This document shows, in pieces, positions 22,482 to 23,150 of a DNA stretch of 23,150 nucleotides. Location of the stretch: the NCBI GenBank assembly GCA_964464635.1, contig CAYXGT010000047.1, positions 1-23,150 of the forward strand. Direction: 5' to 3'. The position numbers were made by a program, and so were the translations under genes. Within the stretch, counting starts at the first letter, position 1. Each line of letters starts with the position of its first letter. The notes under the pieces were generated by a model. The model saw nothing but the letters and a program-made list of their open reading frames with translations. It ran no database searches and was not told the DNA's origin. Source of the DNA: CAYLMG01 sp964464635. Lineage in GTDB: Bacteria > Planctomycetota > Phycisphaerae > Sedimentisphaerales > Anaerobacaceae.

Positions 22482-23089
22482 CACAGAGCATCTTAATATG
22501 CTCTTTTCTAAAGTCAGCGAAGATGTTAAACTTATTCGCATATGCGAATATTTCCTTCAGAAACAAAGCCAATTTTGGGCTAAAATTGGGTTTGAATTGG
22601 CTTTGTTTTTGGAGCGGCAAAAGGTGAGTAAATTTTCATATCCAATTGTTAATAAAGGGGTTACGTTCATAATGGCATTTTTAAATTTGGCTTTGTTTTG
22701 CATAAAAAGGTTTGATTTGTAGAGCTCTCTCGACAGTTGTAAAGATACTTTTAGACAGGATTTACAGGATAATACAACGAAATCCTGGTTAATTGGTCCT
22801 TCGACGTTGCTCAGGACAAGTGAAATAGTTAACTGGTGATTAGTTAATTTCACTAATAAGTCCTTAGTAAATAAGAATTTACGAACTTAATTATGACTCC
22901 CTCGACTGTGCTCGGGACTAACGGTGGCCTGCCCTTCGACGTTGCTCAGGGTAAACTGTTCTGAGACTTGAGGAACCCGCCTACGCTTCTCTCGAAGCTA
23001 CGGCGAGGCGTTGCGTCCTCCCTACGTGTGTTTTCTAACACACGAAGGTATTATATCAGTTAAGGCGATATATTCAATGAAAAAATAAT
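22482..23089 (+). repeat. multi-hairpin repeat element, copy B
   Basis: Blocks matching copy A lie at 22482-22520, 22532-22557, 22561-22608 (identical 48 nt), 22687-22735 (identical 49 nt), 22861-22898 and 23023-23089. Hairpins include AGCAT/ATGCT, the perfect 16-nt palindrome ATTCGCATATGCGAAT (22534-22549), the 13-bp AACAAAGCCAATT arms and GTGTGTT-TTCT-AACACAC (23027-23044). Spacers differ from copy A; one holds CCTTCGACGTTGCTCAGG-type repeats and another ACAGGATTTACAGGAT units (22755-22770). The gap 22451-23150 holds no credible gene; a CAGAGCGGC motif seen at its start recurs at 23100. Confidence 0.75.
22798..22951. repeat. CCTTCGACGTTGCTCAGG repeats
   Basis: Near-identical copies lie at 22798-22816 and 22932-22951, with a diverged one (CCCTCGACTGTGCTCGGGAC) at about 22899-22918. 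They are the reverse-complement form of the CCTGAGCTTGCCGAAGG repeats at about 6489 and 6600. Confidence 0.55.
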
Positions 23090-23150
23090 TATTTTGTCAC
23101 AGAGCGGCTGTGTTAGATTTCAAGTATTTTTTAGAATTTTTCTTGGAGTC

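Noticed and set aside
22378..22722. Plus-strand frame of 114 codons at the end of the HYExAFE gene
   Set aside because: Overlaps the real gene out of frame and continues through repeat copy B; the frame is not conserved in copy A.

Overview
The window looks like a chromosomal segment of a planctomycete, most likely of the Phycisphaerae/Sedimentisphaerales type. The evidence is a HYExAFE-family protein, a PEP-CTERM sorted secreted protein, NtrC-type regulation, a hom-apgM-lysC cluster, and intergenic repeats that translate into QNKAN/KQSQF-like strings. The lineage is inferred from gene content; no rRNA is present.

Layout. 1-3591 (+): an apparent operon with the 3' end of an HD-GYP c-di-GMP phosphodiesterase, a STAS-domain protein, a GspE/PilB ATPase with an N-terminal MshEN-type domain (its Walker A reads GSGKN instead of GSGKT), and a GspF/PilC membrane protein. 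3727-6389 (+): a good sigma70-type promoter, rpsO and pnp, with a long hairpin between the two genes. 6390-6901: three terminator-like hairpins in a row plus palindromic repeats. 6902-9035 (+): a soluble histidine kinase and an NtrC-family sigma54 activator. 9036-9807: no gene; a multi-hairpin repeat element (copy A) between short decamer repeat arrays.

9808-12670 (-): a visibly AT-rich two-gene cassette. It has an unrecognised 283-aa protein and, downstream, a 643-aa protein with an N-terminal SEFIR/TIR domain and a C-terminal HEPN-like domain (R-x4-H). Inverted copies of a decamer repeat flank it. This is the best candidate here for an undescribed (probably anti-phage) system. 12909-17352 (-): hom, an ApgM-family gene (proposed homoserine kinase), lysC and a membrane-anchored thermonuclease. 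17615-18187 (-): an AT-rich orphan gene with HEPN-like character.

18398-19123 (+): rsmE behind a perfect palindrome. 19407-20024 (+): a PEP-CTERM protein with its own promoter and terminator. 20229-22450 (+): a tightly packed operon of a cysteine-cluster protein, hisS and the HYExAFE protein. 22451-23150: no gene; a second copy (B) of the repeat element at 9145-9683. Its blocks keep the same order and orientation, two of them are identical over 48 and 49 nt, and differences in the hairpin blocks fall largely in loops.
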